Shown here: positions 12,417 through 25,142 of the stretch, one piece after another
How the letters are laid out: each line of letters begins with the position of its first letter
Numbering within the stretch: position 1 is the stretch's first letter
Source: Paramarasmius palmivorus
Lineage: Eukaryota; Basidiomycota; Agaricomycetes; Agaricales; Marasmiaceae
Length of the DNA stretch: 64,000 nucleotides
NCBI GenBank assembly: GCA_037176845.1
Contig: JAYKXP010000057.1
Location: 248,001 to 312,000, forward strand
Direction of reading: 5' to 3'
The notes under the pieces: model-generated
What the model was told of the DNA's origin: nothing
The model's database searches: none
The model's input: only the letters and a program-made list of their open reading frames with translations
Program-made: the position numbers and the translations under genes

Positions 12417-14729
12417 ATGCCTATCAACCATCCTCCACCATCATCGATATCGCCGGCCTACTTCAAATCCCTCGATGAGCTAGACAATCACCGGATTCCT
12501 GAACACTCTTCGCCGCCATCTGTGCTGCGATATATTCCACGTATCTCTTCAAACAGTAGAAAGCTTATTGTACGTCAAACTTTACCAAAGTAACGTTGCA
12601 CAACTAATCACAATGCTCTCTAGTTGTGCCATGACTACAAGGTGTGGAATGCTTCACGTTCATATCCCGGCTGAGGATAAAAACGAGTTATTAGGGTGGA
12701 TATACGGAGGATCCACACAACATACACTACACATTTCCCTGGTTCCACATCTGCGACACCTTCATCTACTTCTCTCATAATCGCGTCACCATACCCCCTG
12801 CTGGATGGATTACAGCTGCGCATCGACAAGGAACTCAAATTTTGGGAACGTTGATATTCGAGCATGACGCAGCTGAACCAGACTGTTTGAGGCTTTTGGT
12901 CGGGAAGCTTCCTACAACCTCATCGGCTCCAAATACGCAAACATTACCGATCTCGTCGCATTATGCACGGAAATTGGCTGCATTGGCGAAGGAGAGGGGA
13001 TTCGATGGCTACATACTCAATATTGAGTGTCCTCTGCGAGGTGGGATTGAACAGACAAGGGCCATGGCTGCGTGGATCACACTGCTACGCAGGGAACTGA
13101 AGAGACAAGTAGGAGAGTGGGCGCAGGTAGTTTGGTATGACAGTGTGGTTTACACTGGTCAATTGGCGTGGCAGGATCGCCTGAACGCGTTCAATCTACC
13201 ATTCTTTCTCGCTAGCGACAGTATCTTTACAAATTACACGGTGAGCTTACACTTGGCAGTTCTTTCGAGTATCTGCGCTGAAATCTGGGGTCTAGTGGCG
13301 AAACACATATCCCAATCTCACCTCTACCTATCTCAGTAACTTGAATTTGAAGGACAAGAAGCTCGAGGATATATACGTTGGCATCGATATTTGGGGTCGC
13401 GGTTCGCATGGAAACGGAGGTTTTGGAGCGTACAAAGCTCTTCATCACATCGCAAACCCTTCTCCAACTCCTTCCGGCTCTCTGGGATCTGTTCAACAGG
13501 AGAAGAAAGGACTGAGCGTAGCGATCTTTGGGCAAGCATGGTCGTACGAGTCGACCCAAGATTCTCCTACCTTTACCTGGGAGACATGGTTTGAATACGA
13601 CCGCCTACTCTGGACTGGTCTCCAGCACCATGAAAACACATCTTTAGTGGTACTACCAGAGATGCAGTGGAAGCGTAATGAATCCGACTGCTCGCTCCAA
13701 CATTCAGACTGGAAGCCTTTCAGTCATTACCTCGACTCCAAACCGCCTCCTAGAGTGGACGAATTGAAGTTACACACAACGTTCTGTCCAGGTGTTGGCA
13801 GAAAGTGGTTCGTTGGTGGCAAGGTCGTTTATTCCCGTGTGTGGACGGACATTGGGCACCAAACTTCTCTTGGGGACCTTGTTTGGCCATCACCGGATGC
13901 TGTTTGGGAAAGTGGGAGTGGAAATGTCAGGCCGGTATTGGAGTTCGGGGACGCTTGGAATGGCGGTAGCTCGCTTCGGCTTACTATAGGCGGTCAAAGT
14001 CCCAACGAAGAGGATAGCGTATTCAGGAGTCTACGCATCCCGATCCAATCCTGCGTCATCTCGGGAAACAAGTGGTATGAATATAGTGTGGTGTACAAAC
14101 TACCCTCGCCGCCGGAAGAACTCGAAGTAGACACTTCGCTGTCGATTTCGGCTGAGTCTACAGGAGAAGTCGAGGTCAGAGCGGGAGAAGGGAATGACGA
14201 GTTTTTGGGCGATGGGTGGAGCCGAATCTGCATCCAATTTCGCCTGGCTTGCGAGGATGAAGACGTAGAAGTCAAACTTGGGCTCAATATCTCCCTACTT
14301 TCGGTCTCAGAGACCCCTTCTCCCGCTGATGTAGCGTTACTTGTTGGACAGCTCAACGTGTATCCGCTCCCTGAAGTCAAAGTGACATCCATGATCCTTT
14401 GGGCAGCCTACGAACCGAGTACGAAAGAAATCACATTCGAGACAGCGACTTCGGTTCCGCCGCTTCCACTCACGAAGCGACTTCCCGACAGCTCAGAACA
14501 GACGGAACCTGCCTGGCCGACATTAAAAGATGATAGTCTTCCAGAACTCCTTTATGCAAACATCTATTCACAGGATGGGGACGAGAAGGCTTGGGTAGGT
14601 ACAACGGCATTGGGCGATAGGTCGTTTGCATTGCACGAAAGCAACGCGAAAGGGAAAATTTGGGTTCAGGGTGTTCTTGATACCGGGGAGGTATTGGATT
14701 GGGACCGTTGTGCGCAGGTAGGCGTTTAG
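12417..14729 (+). CDS. GH85 cytosolic endo-beta-N-acetylglucosaminidase
   Basis: Cleaves the chitobiose core of N-glycans (GlcNAc-beta-1,4-GlcNAc), releasing free oligosaccharide; members without a signal peptide act in the cytosol on glycans from misfolded glycoproteins. Four exons by my splicing: 12417-12569, 12624-12641, 12695-13240 and 13296-14729, giving 716 aa, normal for fungal GH85. There is no signal peptide. Motifs: LCHDYKGGYTED at the barrel start and ERGFDGYILNIECPL, whose N166 and E168 match the family's essential Asn and acid/base Glu. QVVWYDSVVYTGQLAWQDRL and VGIDIWGRGSHGNGGF follow. The fourth exon must begin at TGG (13296), because an acceptor further downstream gives an immediate stop. 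The C-terminal half is the beta-sandwich accessory part. The second exon codes for only six residues (LCHDYK). Assignment is very secure. Confidence 0.92.
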
Positions 14730-15725
14730 GCCAATCTTTCTATCATGATGATTGTAATATACATGCATATCACGGAACGGCTATGTTTATCATTCCGTAC
14801 AGCATGGCGATCTTTTATGTCAAAAATGTTGACTCGAGCTGAGAGCGCAAATGGAAGTAGTACATGTAACAACACAACATGCAAGCAGAATTCCAAGCCG
14901 TAAGCACAATGCTTTTGAGACTTGCGGTGACCAGTAGGACCGCAAGGAACTTCTGAACGTGAAGAGGTCATCGAGCGGATACATAGTACCTGAGACGTTC
15001 CTGATTTGAGGTCCCTGGAATGTTTTGATCGGTAACATACAAAGAAATTCCTCGGAGAAACCGCCTGTGAAATTCAACAGCAACCGATTGCAGCAGTCAA
15101 AAGCTTCAACAAGCCCAACAAGCCCTAGCAAGCCTCGCAAAGAAGCCAGGGAAGATATCGAAGAACCAGTTCGCACCATTGCCAGTATTCCAGTTATCAT
15201 AAGGAGCTATGTGTGCGAAATGGAAGTCAAACACATACCGTTTGCCTGATGCACCCATCATTCCACGAAACTAATGATCCCGTCATTGCTGGCTGATTCT
15301 GCCAGATACTGCCACGGCTCACAAGTCTTCAAAGCAGCCAGCTATAGTAGATATTCGTGAACGAATATGCACCTTGAATTAAAAGCATCTGAGTCGTAGT
15401 ACATGAACCTGCTAAAACGGGAAGAGTAAATTACGTCTTGTCAAATTCAGCACGATCTCACGCTTAGCGCTTAGGGAGCATTCTGGCAACCATCATCATC
15501 TCATTTGCCAAGCGTGGGCAGTTCTTCCCTTGTCTTCCTTTCCTCACCTCTGCTGCAGCCTGCGCTCAGCTCATATCGACCGTCGACCGGCCTGGTTGGA
15601 AGCATCAAGAGGTCAAACAACTCCCAGTCCTACCGACGGACTACCACATTCTTTTGCATCTTCCACGCTCTTTCTCAAACCCAAAAAAGCAACTTTACAT
15701 CCCAAATAAGCCGTTCAAGATAGTC
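14730..15725. other. Intergenic, about 1 kb, no secure gene
   Basis: A minus-strand frame at 14820-15200 begins with a hydrophobic stretch, but it has no family resemblance and no clear splice pattern. The 3' end of the GH85 gene and the promoter of the mucin-like gene must lie here. Confidence 0.35.
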
Positions 15726-17233
15726 ATGAACCGTATATTCGAGCACCGTGCGATTAGAGTTCGTCAGGATGATTCTGGTAATAGTCCAGGTGGACCTAGC
15801 GGAGATGCTGAACCTGGAGGTGGTTCCAGCACGGCTGAAAGTAGTGCAGGAGGGCCCACGAGCACGACAACCAGCCCTACGACGACGACAACGACGTCCG
15901 GTATGTCTTTTGCGCTTGTACGTCCTCTCGATCACTAATCGGATATTACTTGCCAGAGAGCACTCCTACTACCTCTACTACACCAACCACCACCTCTACG
16001 TCTTCCACTGAGTCTCCTACCACCGAAACTCCAACCACAACCACTACTTCTACCTCCTCTCCTACAATCACTTCCACTACTCCGGTAGTCACTCCGACGA
16101 CGGCGTCTAGTTCGTCGACTTCTACCTCGGCTTCCCCAACATTAGCTGTAACATCAACTAGTGCTTCTTCGGCTTCTAGCTCGTCCTCTAGCTCTTCGGC
16201 AAGCAGTACATCTACTCCTGTGAGTTGTATCACTGTTTAAAAAAGCTTGTACTTAGATCCCAGGCAGGCAATCGTCCAGAACACACCGGTACCAGGGACA
16301 ACCGTCATTTCGAATACTGCTGCAAATTTCGGTCCAGCACTCACCAGCCCAACGTCTCGTATAGGTAGTACCGGCACCGTTTCGGTTAGCTTCAGTATGA
16401 GTCCCAGCGGTTCTGCAGCTCCAGTGGCCACTGGTGCTATTAACACTGGTGCGGTGGTCGGCGGTCTCTTTGGCGGCCTAGCTGGTATCGCAATACTCGG
16501 CGCCGCGTTTGTCTTCTTCATCGTAAGTCCAAGCTTACGTCCCTGTTCTCGTCGTCAAGCAATATTCTAATCACCAACCCGATATTTTTAGCGTCGTCGC
16601 AAGCGTGCGCAGGATCGGCTCATGAGCCAATTCGATGCCGCCTCATTCCGTCGCTCTGCAATGATCGTGGAAGACGAACGCAGCAACACGCCAGAGATGT
16701 TCCAGCCTCGACCAGCTCACCTTTCCATCAGCAGCTCCATAAATGGTCCAGGCATGGCTGGGCAAGGTGCTTATGCGTACCGCCAAGCGCAGGAGCAGCA
16801 CCAGGAATACCAGCCGTACCAGGGTCAATATACCGACCAGCCAAAGAGCAGTGCCGAGTATTATACCGATACGTTCGTCCAGCAGTTTAACGGTGACCCA
16901 CAAACGCAGGTTGCTGCTGCTGCTGGTCCAAGCGGCGCTGTTCCTGCACAAAGGCAGCCGATTCAGCCCAGGCAACAATATACCTTCGGTGAAGCGATCG
17001 GTGCTACGGATACAAGGAATGTAATTTCGGATGACGGCCACTCGGACGAGGCGATTGGAGCTTATAGTTCCCAGCCTATGCCTCAGACTACGTACAACGC
17101 CGAGGCGTATGCCAACTACGCCAATTACCACGCCTATACACCCAACGTGGATGAGAGCGGACGAGTCTATGGAAATGCTACCAGGCAGAGAGCTAACAGC
17201 ACCAATGGTGACGACGCTTATAGTGGTATCTAA
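15726..17233 (+). CDS. Mucin-like single-pass membrane protein
   Basis: Architecture of a fungal cell-surface stalk or sensor protein; no enzymatic domain. The ATG at 15726 (MNRIFEHRAIRVRQDD) precedes a Gly/Ser/Pro-rich region and a long Ser/Thr stretch of about 110 residues split by an intron near 15902-15955. That stretch, likely heavily O-mannosylated, contains runs such as TTTTSTSSPTITSTTP and SSSSSSSSASSTSTP. The next exon begins AIVQNTPVPGTTVISN, choosing the acceptor that keeps frame. A transmembrane helix GAVVGGLFGGLAGIAILGAA then FVFFI is followed directly by the stop-transfer cluster RRRKR. The cytoplasmic tail (about 200 aa) is rich in Gln, Tyr, Ala and Ser. No classical signal peptide is visible at this start, so either an upstream exon is missed or the helix acts as signal anchor. 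Organisation resembles Wsc/Mid2-type proteins without the Cys-rich head. Confidence 0.75.
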
Positions 17234-18001
17234 GCGTAAAGTGGAACCACTTTTTTCAGCCCCTTTATTCATTTTCCCTTTATTTTTTTTTTGGCTTGGT
17301 CTTTGTGTGGTTCCAGGATCCAATCTTTTTGCAGTTTGTGACCTGACCCTTGTTTGTTGCCACTTGTTCTCATATCGACGTCGTGCTTCCTGGAGATACC
17401 ATCGTTGGAGCGATACCTTGTTGGATTGCGCAATTTTACTTCATGTTCTCGTGTGTGCGTTTAGATTTGGACACCTTTTCGATTTCCATTATTTTTTTTT
17501 CTTTTGCCATTCGTCGATCTGTTGTTGCCACCGGAGGTATCTATTTATGGCGGTATGCTTATTTACTACTTAGTGTAGGTTCGTGTACTGTATACCATAA
17601 AGCGTTTTTTTGTACCTTCACTTGCTGGTTTTCTTGAGGAAAGTTTAAGATACCAATGCTGTATTTTTGAGCACGGAAATAACTATGAGGTATGATATCC
17701 CTCTGCCAGCTCGCGAATGGGGATCTCGAGACCTAGAAAACAGTACTTTGACGCTCAGAATTATGCGGGCGTTCGGGTCGGGTACGGAGATAATGCATCG
17801 CGATTCCCGCGGAAGCGCTTATACAGGTGACTACATAGCATGGGAAGAGACTGTTCGAGATGAGATCCTTGTCAAGGTGATACCTGCAACGAATACATGT
17901 GGAAGCAACATACATAACAAGGTCCATAATAAGCCGTGACTATATATATCAATAAGTACAACAGATGATCAAGGTAGTCCATCGATATCGACAGGCGGGT
18001 A
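17234..18001. other. Intergenic between convergent genes
   Basis: T-rich stretch (17270-17640) consistent with a 3' untranslated region. The frame at 17667-17939 (+) has no recognisable motif. No gene called. Confidence 0.35.
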
Positions 18002-20807
18002 TCAACTCCCACTATTGTTTCGGCTGCCAGCTACACTCCCAAACGCCAATGATGCCCTGTTGCTCGTATAAGCCGGAGGTGGGCTCTCCATCAAAGAAGG
18101 GGTATTTGTCATCCACCGTGGCGGAACATCCACAAGTGTTCCAAGCCCGTCATCTTCCTCGGCATCATGACTGCCATCTCGGTTCCCAGACTCTGCCTGT
18201 TCGCTGTTCGACTCAAGTTGTTCTTGAAGTCTGAACTGCAACTGAGCTTCACGTGCTAGTTGCACTTGTTCGTCCTCTTCCGCAGGAGTTGGTAGTGTCG
18301 TTGGTCTGCTGACGGTTCGGACTGAGTCATATCTCCCCCGTACGGGCGTTTGAATGATATCTGACTGGGTCCGAGCTAGACTCCTAGGCGAGCTCGGGGT
18401 GTAGCTGGCTACGTTCGTATTCGAGGCGTAAAATACGGCATCGTCTTCATAGTCATATGCCTCATCATCCGAGTCACTTGGCAGGTCTCTGTTAGGAAGA
18501 AGACGAGCACTGGAAGGTGATGTCGAACGACGGCTGGCATAGGGGCGTGCTCTCCGTCGCCTTCCTGTGGTCTGTGAACCCGAGGAGCTGGTAACGGTTG
18601 CGAGGGTAGGAGTCGGCGTTGGTGGAGTGTTTTGTCTTCTTCCCGCTCGTGTCGATAACCGCTGTTGATCGTCGTGAGTTGTTCTGCCAGCTCAACCTTT
18701 CTGTACATCGCTCACCTTGAGAAGAGAGGTATTATCATCGGAGGAAGTGGCCTGCGATCCGTTTTCTGCGACGAGAGTGGATGTTGTATCCACAGTGCCT
18801 GATCGTTGAGGCACAGCGTTCCGTACGGGGTACGCGGCATCAGGATATGGGTTTCCGACTTGAGATGTAGAAGCAGTTTGTACAGATCCCCCGTGAGAGG
18901 ACGCTTTTGATGAACTTCGGTCTCTCCCAAATCCTGCGTAGGGGGTATACAAGCCATCTATTCTTGGCTGAGCGAACGTTGAAGAGGTGAGGGCCGTCGG
19001 TAGGGCAGTTCCTTCTACAGTTGAAGGGCCAGACTGATAATGGTGGGGAAGTAGAGTGTCGACTGCGAGCCGGCTAGCTGAGCCAGAAGCATTTGAATTT
19101 GCCATGTTATTTGCACCTGTGGCCAGGTTGCTGAACGATCCCATTTCGGGGCGAGGTGATCGACCACCAGGTGGTGTAGATGGTTGGGAGTGGGGGTCGA
19201 ATTGTGATTGTACCATATATCCTCTGTTGAGTAACCGCCACAGTACTTTATTTCGCCTGTTCAGATACTAGAACATTGGGTTAGTACGAAATTGTTTCAT
19301 GCGAACCACGATCCTACCCAAAGTGCGATAAGTAAAATAGCAAAAGCAATTGATGCTATAACAATCCCTGCTATCGCTCCTGATTCCAATCTGATACATG
19401 AGAGTTAGTCTACAGTCCCAGACACTTCAACATGATGCTAACCGATTACCGCCTCCCTCATTGGTAGTTCTTGTGGGTGTTGGAGTCACAGGCGTGGACG
19501 GTGTAATACTCGTGGTGGAACTAATACGTCGTTAGAATAAACAGAAGTGGAATATCCTTTTGAAAAACGTTACTCACACGTCCGTGCTCCAGACCTCAGC
19601 ATAGTCCAACTCTAGCAGTCCTGTACTCTGATCACCTTGGGTTTGGTCTTGAAGCTGCCGAGAAGAGACTGCCCCTTCGTGCTCTCCGTTGTAAATCACG
19701 ATACTGTGCGGTCCTGGCTGTAGACTATCGGTGTAGAATAACATCTGTTTCGAAGCCCATATCTTACTATAGGCGGAGGAGAATCCAGAGGATGTGTATG
19801 GATCGGAATCGACGTATACGGTATATTTGCGGGAATTGGAAGGCCCTATCGTGCCGTAGAGCGCTACTGCCACGCCTAAGACAACGGCTCAGCCCAACTA
19901 GTCATCAAGGGATTTTGCCAAGTATCTTACCCTAATCACAGCACGGTCAACTACATTACACATAGAAAGAAATAGCAAGTACGAACCGAGAAAGTGAAAT
20001 TAACTGACGCGCCCATGTATGATGTGGAGCTGTCAACCCTGGTGAACGCGTGAAATACAGCGTATGTGAGGGGGGGCACTTACTGGCCAGTGCCATTGTC
20101 GAATGAAGTCACTTGCTCAGGCGAAGTATTCCACTTGCCTTCAGGCGCCCAAGTGAATTCTTTTCGCGTGTCAGGAAAAAAAGAGTGCACGGGGGTTTCG
20201 CCTTCTGAAGGGACCTCACAGGACCAGGTGATCTGTGGGCACCAGGTCAGCGAATGAAAAGTCATGAAGGATAGACTAAGCCGTAGCGACAAGGGGAAAA
20301 AAGGAAGGTGCAAGCAGGATCTTATACTTTGGTTTTTGACACGAGGTGTTTCCAGATAGGCCAAGAAAAAATACTCACGGAATCGATGTCAAGCCCCTTC
20401 CCAGTATCATCGGTGTTCGTTAGGATGACTGTGTGTTCTTCTTGTAACAAATCGTCCGCTTCAAACAATGTGATATTGTATTTGTGTTCCGGAGGTATAT
20501 TTCGGAGTCTCTGTTGTTGTTTTCCATCGAGGGTTACAGAATAAGCACCGTAAGAGCCGAAGTTACCGCCGTAAATCTTGACGGAAGTGCCTTTGAAAGA
20601 GAATGATGCCGATGCATTTGGAGTCCATGTGAGGGTGTAAGACTGTCCATAGTACCTGGATGGACTATCAGTGGGTAGCAACACGTATCCAGAGGATTGT
20701 ACACACTGGGGAGCAAATTCGTCATCATGGGGCGTGTTGAAATCCCAAGCTTCTTTGGGTTCATATGAGATGAGGGGACTTGAGTCGTCTATGGTCCAGT
20801 TGCGCAT
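18002..20807 (-). CDS. Two-domain single-pass membrane protein with PPxY cytoplasmic tail
   Basis: Function unknown; a common basidiomycete architecture. The ATG at 20805-20807 begins MRNWTIDDSSPLISYEPKEA. The open frame extends upstream only to a GTG, and the stretch before the ATG looks like a splice acceptor, so a 5' exon is possible. Two extracellular beta-rich repeats follow. The first contains YTLTWTPNASASFSFKGTSV then KIYGGNFGSYGAYSVTLDG. The second contains GASVNFTFSG joined to VAVALYGTIGPSNSRKYTVY and a matching VYNGE-like strand. Next is a Thr-rich juxtamembrane linker and one membrane helix ESGAIAGIVIASIAFAILLI. The tail of over 350 aa is Ser/Pro/Arg-rich with an acidic patch SDSDDEAYDYEDD. 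Its end contains PPPAYTS, a PPxY motif that typically recruits WW-domain (NEDD4/Rsp5-like) ubiquitin ligases. The final spliced exon begins RLSTRAGRRQNTPP after a 54-nt intron near 18661-18714. Confidence 0.75.
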
Positions 20808-21184
20808 AGCTTTAGTAGAAGTAAATGAGGGATAGGACACTCGAACGTGTTCAAAAGACCGTCAAGGCCGGGATAACCAAAATTGCCGCCCAAGGACCTG
20901 TAGTCCAGTGAGTTGAGAAGGGAAAGGGTAAAAGGGAGAGTGAGAGATTATTCTTGACAGACCATGATGAGCCCAATTGAATTTGTTGAACCAATCCAGT
21001 GCCTGTAACTTTGTATCACTTGGACTGATCTGTTAGCGTGTGGGTATCCGTTCAAGATGCCATTTTGACAGAGGCCGTACTGATTAGCCTTTCTCGAGCA
21101 CCTCGTAAACTGCCATTATCCTGGGCCAATCATCGACGAAATTGCAATGTCCGTGAATGGTCAAATTGCGAAAACCAAGCTGGA
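20808..21184. other. Intergenic, boundary between unique and duplicated DNA
   Basis: Upstream of the membrane protein gene; no coding pattern. Similarity to the second copy of the duplicated segment begins close to 21185, where GCTTGTACAG is shared with 36417. Confidence 0.4.
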
Positions 21185-22099
21185 ATCGAGAGCTTGTACA
21201 GCTGACTGTAGGAAGAGCATGCCATCAAAGCTATAAACTATTCTTGCTTAGAGCATGATGCAGTTGAGACCTGTATGGGCAGGATTATTCGGAAGAACCT
21301 GATGGTTGCGCTGTCAGTGGACGGGACTTTGGACGGCGATGACGGTCATTGGCAGATAAGTGTGACCCTAACCCGAATCCTGTATCGGCCATGTGCACGC
21401 GTCATCCCGTCCCTGTTTCCGTCAATGTCAACCCGTTCTTCGAGCATCATTCATCTTTCGCAATGGTCATTCGGACTCTTCGTGTCTGATCATCTCCGCC
21501 TTTATGGTCCTACAGGGATCCTCAAAGGTTTCAATCAAAGGCGGAAATTTCACGAACGTCTATGGGTCCCAATACGAGCCAATACGTGACGGTTTACTGG
21601 AATCGATCCTATTGCATGTGCCGAGAGAGAAATCGCGGATCTTGGATGATGGTACGTCTGCATCTGGAACAGTGGCAGTATCTTGATAGACTCCTGTTCA
21701 GTATAGGTGGATTCCAAGCAACGTCTATATTACTTACAGGTGATACACCGGTCCGAAGAAAATGGCGGGGAGTAGTTGCACGCCGAATCATTAATACTCC
21801 CCGCCTTTCAGGTGAAGATGGAGAATCTCTAGTCGCTGCATAGACCGGAAACCAAACTTTCAAGGTCAATTCAATCAATCCTAGAAGAACAATACCTAAT
21901 TTTGTAGTTATCTCGGCATTTAGACAGGATTCCGAGTGCTTCTCCCCGTGTCTCCCTTGTTAGTATCGACAAAGCGTCCAGCCAGCTCATTGTCGCTTGT
22001 TCATAGGCAGCCGCACACAAGTGTAGCTCAGCCTTTCGGATAAAACAACAAGCACCTGCCTGCACTGATATTCTACGATGGTACGACACATCAAAGGCT

Positions 22100-23340
22100 T
22101 TGAGGAATCCTAGCTTACCGTGATTTGCACAGCACTGGTTCCTTTAGTTCGGGTCCTTCTCACCCACAACCACAACTACCAGCACTCTACACACATTTCG
22201 CGAATCAGGTAGGTTCATCGCCATCTCTCAATTTCGTCGCTGACTAGACGCTACCCCACAGCCATTAGGAGTTCAGGGAGTCACATCCAACGAAGTCGTG
22301 TGTATTGAACTCTTCGGCTCCAGCCAAACGTTACTAACTAAGTGTACATGTATAGAGCGTTGGCGAGCTCAAAACTGGTGCACTACATACGCTTAGGACC
22401 GTTACCTCAGATTCTAGCCTAGGAAACCCAGATCCGTCTCTACTATCAGTTCGAACGTACGATGACGAAGGCCCTGTCTACCCGAGCTATCATCCGCGGT
22501 CGAGTAGGATTTGTGGGAACCCTGGCCGATGAAGAAGTCACATACGTATTGCCCCAGTCTCACCGGTGCAGTATACAAATGCGGAACAGAGACATCACTT
22601 CGGGATTAGCTGGAGTGAGTAAAAGCTTGTGGTATATGTCAACGTTCCTAACGCTAAGACGGAAACCCAGACAGTCACAAAGAATGGCTCAGTAAGGTGT
22701 GTATTCAGCCTCAATCTTTCATCGGGCATCACGGGCTGAAGTTCAGCATCAGATTCATAGGTTCACGATCACTTTGAGCACATGTCTTTGGGTTACTACT
22801 TGTTTCCCGGAGAGACTTGGTATACAGTACCAGAACCCAAGACCGAATCAAAGCAAGTGGGAGAACTGCTGTCAGCTCTCTGGCCTTTCTATAGTATCAC
22901 GACTGACTGATGCCTTGTAGTCATCATTAGTTGCCTTTGGCTCCACTTCGAATCTGAGGAAGTCGTACGACCGCCTTCAAGTTCCATGGCGAACATCCTC
23001 AAGGCCTACTTATTCATCCCGCCAATTCCCTTGCTTTCTAACGACGAAACACGCTGGACATCCTGAGCTCTCGGCCCGAAACATTTTTGACTCTACCGGG
23101 GAGCGAAAGATAACGAATATCATGGGGTTCCCGCACATCAGATCGGAATAGCGCAGAAATCTTGGAACCGTATCCATTACGAACGAAGTCGTCAAGAAAC
23201 TGCATCAATGATGGTTCTCGCTCGTTCACTTGGGCTTGCGTCGTGACATCGCAGGCGGCAGGAGTTAGATGATCGCCACGCCGAAGTACAAGGTATCCTC
23301 GTTGCATGATCTTTTGTCTTTTAGCTGATCAGTTTCCGCA
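22100..23340 (+). pseudogene. Decayed member of the array gene family (copy 1)
   Basis: Remnant of the same family as genes A and B, C-terminal half. Recognisable pieces in three frames: KTGALH at the LWVDxRTG position, VRTYDDEGPVYPSYHPRSSR, a piece equivalent to the VESWLxQxHSVFSxLGI block, and LFIPPIPLLSNDETRW. The last matches LFIRPVPRPSDDEAIW of gene A. Frames are broken repeatedly by small indels and stops, so no full protein is possible. A parallel remnant with the same order sits at 44880-46130, so it was already present before the segment duplicated. Confidence 0.6.
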
Positions 23341-23399
23341 TAGAAGGAAATTTCTGATGCGGCCAGTGAGTGAGTTGAAGTAGTTTCGAAGGGACTTGT

Positions 23400-24080
23400 A
23401 TTATACAGTTAACATACGGCACGTTGCTCCAAGTCATTCTCTGCATTATCTTCTTCGTGCCCATGTGGATCCTCCTCGTCAGCTTAGGGCCGACTCTGCT
23501 TCTGATTACTGGTAGTGCCGCGTGCACCGTCAAAGTACCGGTGTTTGTAATCGTCCTAGAGGATACAAATGTGTACCACTCTACCAGACCGGACTAGGTT
23601 CATTGACTACGTAGCTCAAGTCCTAACCACCAAGCGGTCTTCCATAGTGAGTGCAATGACCATACGCGTGCCGTATCTCATAGATTGTTTCTTCTAAATA
23701 TCTTCCAAAAGATCCCAGCTTTGACTACGGTTGCCCATATAAGCAGATGTACTACCTCGCGAAACCATCTTCCCTCATCCTTGGGCGTTTTCTAGTCCGA
23801 AAAGCCCTTGTCAATGAAGAGGACAAGGAAGATTATGGTTAAACAATACAGTGATCCAAGTGGAAGTATTAATTTATCTTTGGGTATACGTTCACCGCCT
23901 CGGTAACAGAAGCAAATTGTTGAAATAGAAGTTCAGAATACTGTCGACCACTGGACAGTATACGTGCCCATAATTGGCTTCACGAGATGCTCAGTTTTCA
24001 GGACATCTGGGCGAAGGCAAAGGTATAGGTTCAACCTTCGTTGACGTTCGCTCTTGGTTATGGGGTTGTTCAGACGATTC
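23400..24080 (+). pseudogene. Unidentified decayed coding segment (copy 1)
   Basis: Short conserved pieces shared with 46180-46900: SAACTVKVP (23515 on), PSFDYGCPYKQMYYLAK (around 23720) and a TVDHWTVYV-like piece (around 23940). The alignment with the second copy preserves amino-acid similarity better than chance reading, but no intact frame spans it. Product not recognised. Confidence 0.4.
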
Positions 24081-24850
24081 CGCACTTTATTGCTGCTAGT
24101 ACTGTACACCTAAACAACGATGTGAAGCGTCTAGGTATTCAAGTTTTTGAGATATAGTCCTCAAGTTGCAGCTGAGGTTCTATGGAGGACGAATCGACAC
24201 CGCGGCCATTTGGGGAGCAGATGGATTCGAAGGACGTACTGTAGATATCCCGGATCACATTCCACGTCCTTCAAGCGAGTGAGTGTATTGACTTGCGTCG
24301 GGTGTCGAAGATACTGATGTCTATTGAGTTTGTTTCGAACGCAGATGAAAAAGAATGAAAATGCTCAACTGATTATCCGTTAACAGCTTGCCAATCCCAG
24401 CAGTCAAATGTAGAATCAGAAGGGTGAAGTAACTATCTGCCTGTGCTGAGAGGCGGCTTCTTCAAGTGTAAGAACGAGAGAAAGGGGTGTGTTAGTGTGC
24501 TGAAAGGCATTAGGAGGTACTGAGAGTGGCCGCAATCTTCGTTTCAATCTGGCTTGAATCGGGATGTTGAACTCGGAGGTGGGAATCTGGGCTGTTGAGC
24601 CGTTGCATTCGGTTCCTTGGCGCAGAGGATAGTAAGAAGGGCCTATGGATTGTAGGGGCTTGAGTATAATGATGGAGGACGAGGGAATGGTTTGGGGAAA
24701 TGAGGATCATGAAACAGTTGGAAGTTTTGGAGATGTTGGTGAGGGAGCAAAACAAATTCATTGTCGGCGTGAAGTGAAACCCATACCACTCAGCTCGTCC
24801 TAAGGTTGACAGAGGTCAGAGATGGCAGGTAAGTACAATAACTGAGAAAG
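24080..24850. repeat. Recurring intergenic module, copy 1
   Basis: Module found about 1 kb before each family gene start. Its marker is a roughly 80-bp block reading GGAGGACGAATCGACAC ... GCAGATGGATTCGAAGGACG ... ACTGTAGATA, here at 24182-24255. A CT-rich minus strand follows. In this copy the block can be read as the end of a plus-strand frame (FYGGRIDTAAIWGADGFEG). Confidence 0.6.
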
Positions 24851-25142
24851 GTGGAAGACGTTGAATCACAGCGAAGACTCGGAGTAACGCGTGAACTCCA
24901 CTTAGGCGCTCAAGCATCGCATTCTTGCCTACGGGGTCAGGCCATGAGCCTGATTCGCACTGCTTTCCTGCCTAGTTCTGAACGACATCACCCTTCTGCA
25001 GTGCAAGACGTCAAACAAGGTTTCATCATCCCACACAAAATGCTGTCGACCACTGCCTCAGCCTCATGCAGCGCTCTTCGTCCGACCTACATCAAGCCTC
25101 AAGGCCTCACTTGGTCCACGCCCTTCCTTTCCAGTACCCGTC

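Noticed and set aside
14820..15200. Minus-strand 126-codon frame starting with a hydrophobic stretch, a possible secreted protein
   Set aside because: No cleavage-like pattern, no conserved motif, no supporting splice sites; left as intergenic.
15950..16240. Long Thr/Ser open frame plus an antisense Val/Glu-rich frame over the same bases
   Set aside because: The antisense frame is a shadow of a simple repetitive Thr/Ser coding stretch; the sense frame belongs to the mucin-like gene.
20808..20840. Extending the two-domain membrane protein upstream to 20840
   Set aside because: The codon there is GTG, and the stretch looks like a pyrimidine-rich splice acceptor; the ATG at 20807 fits how such proteins begin.
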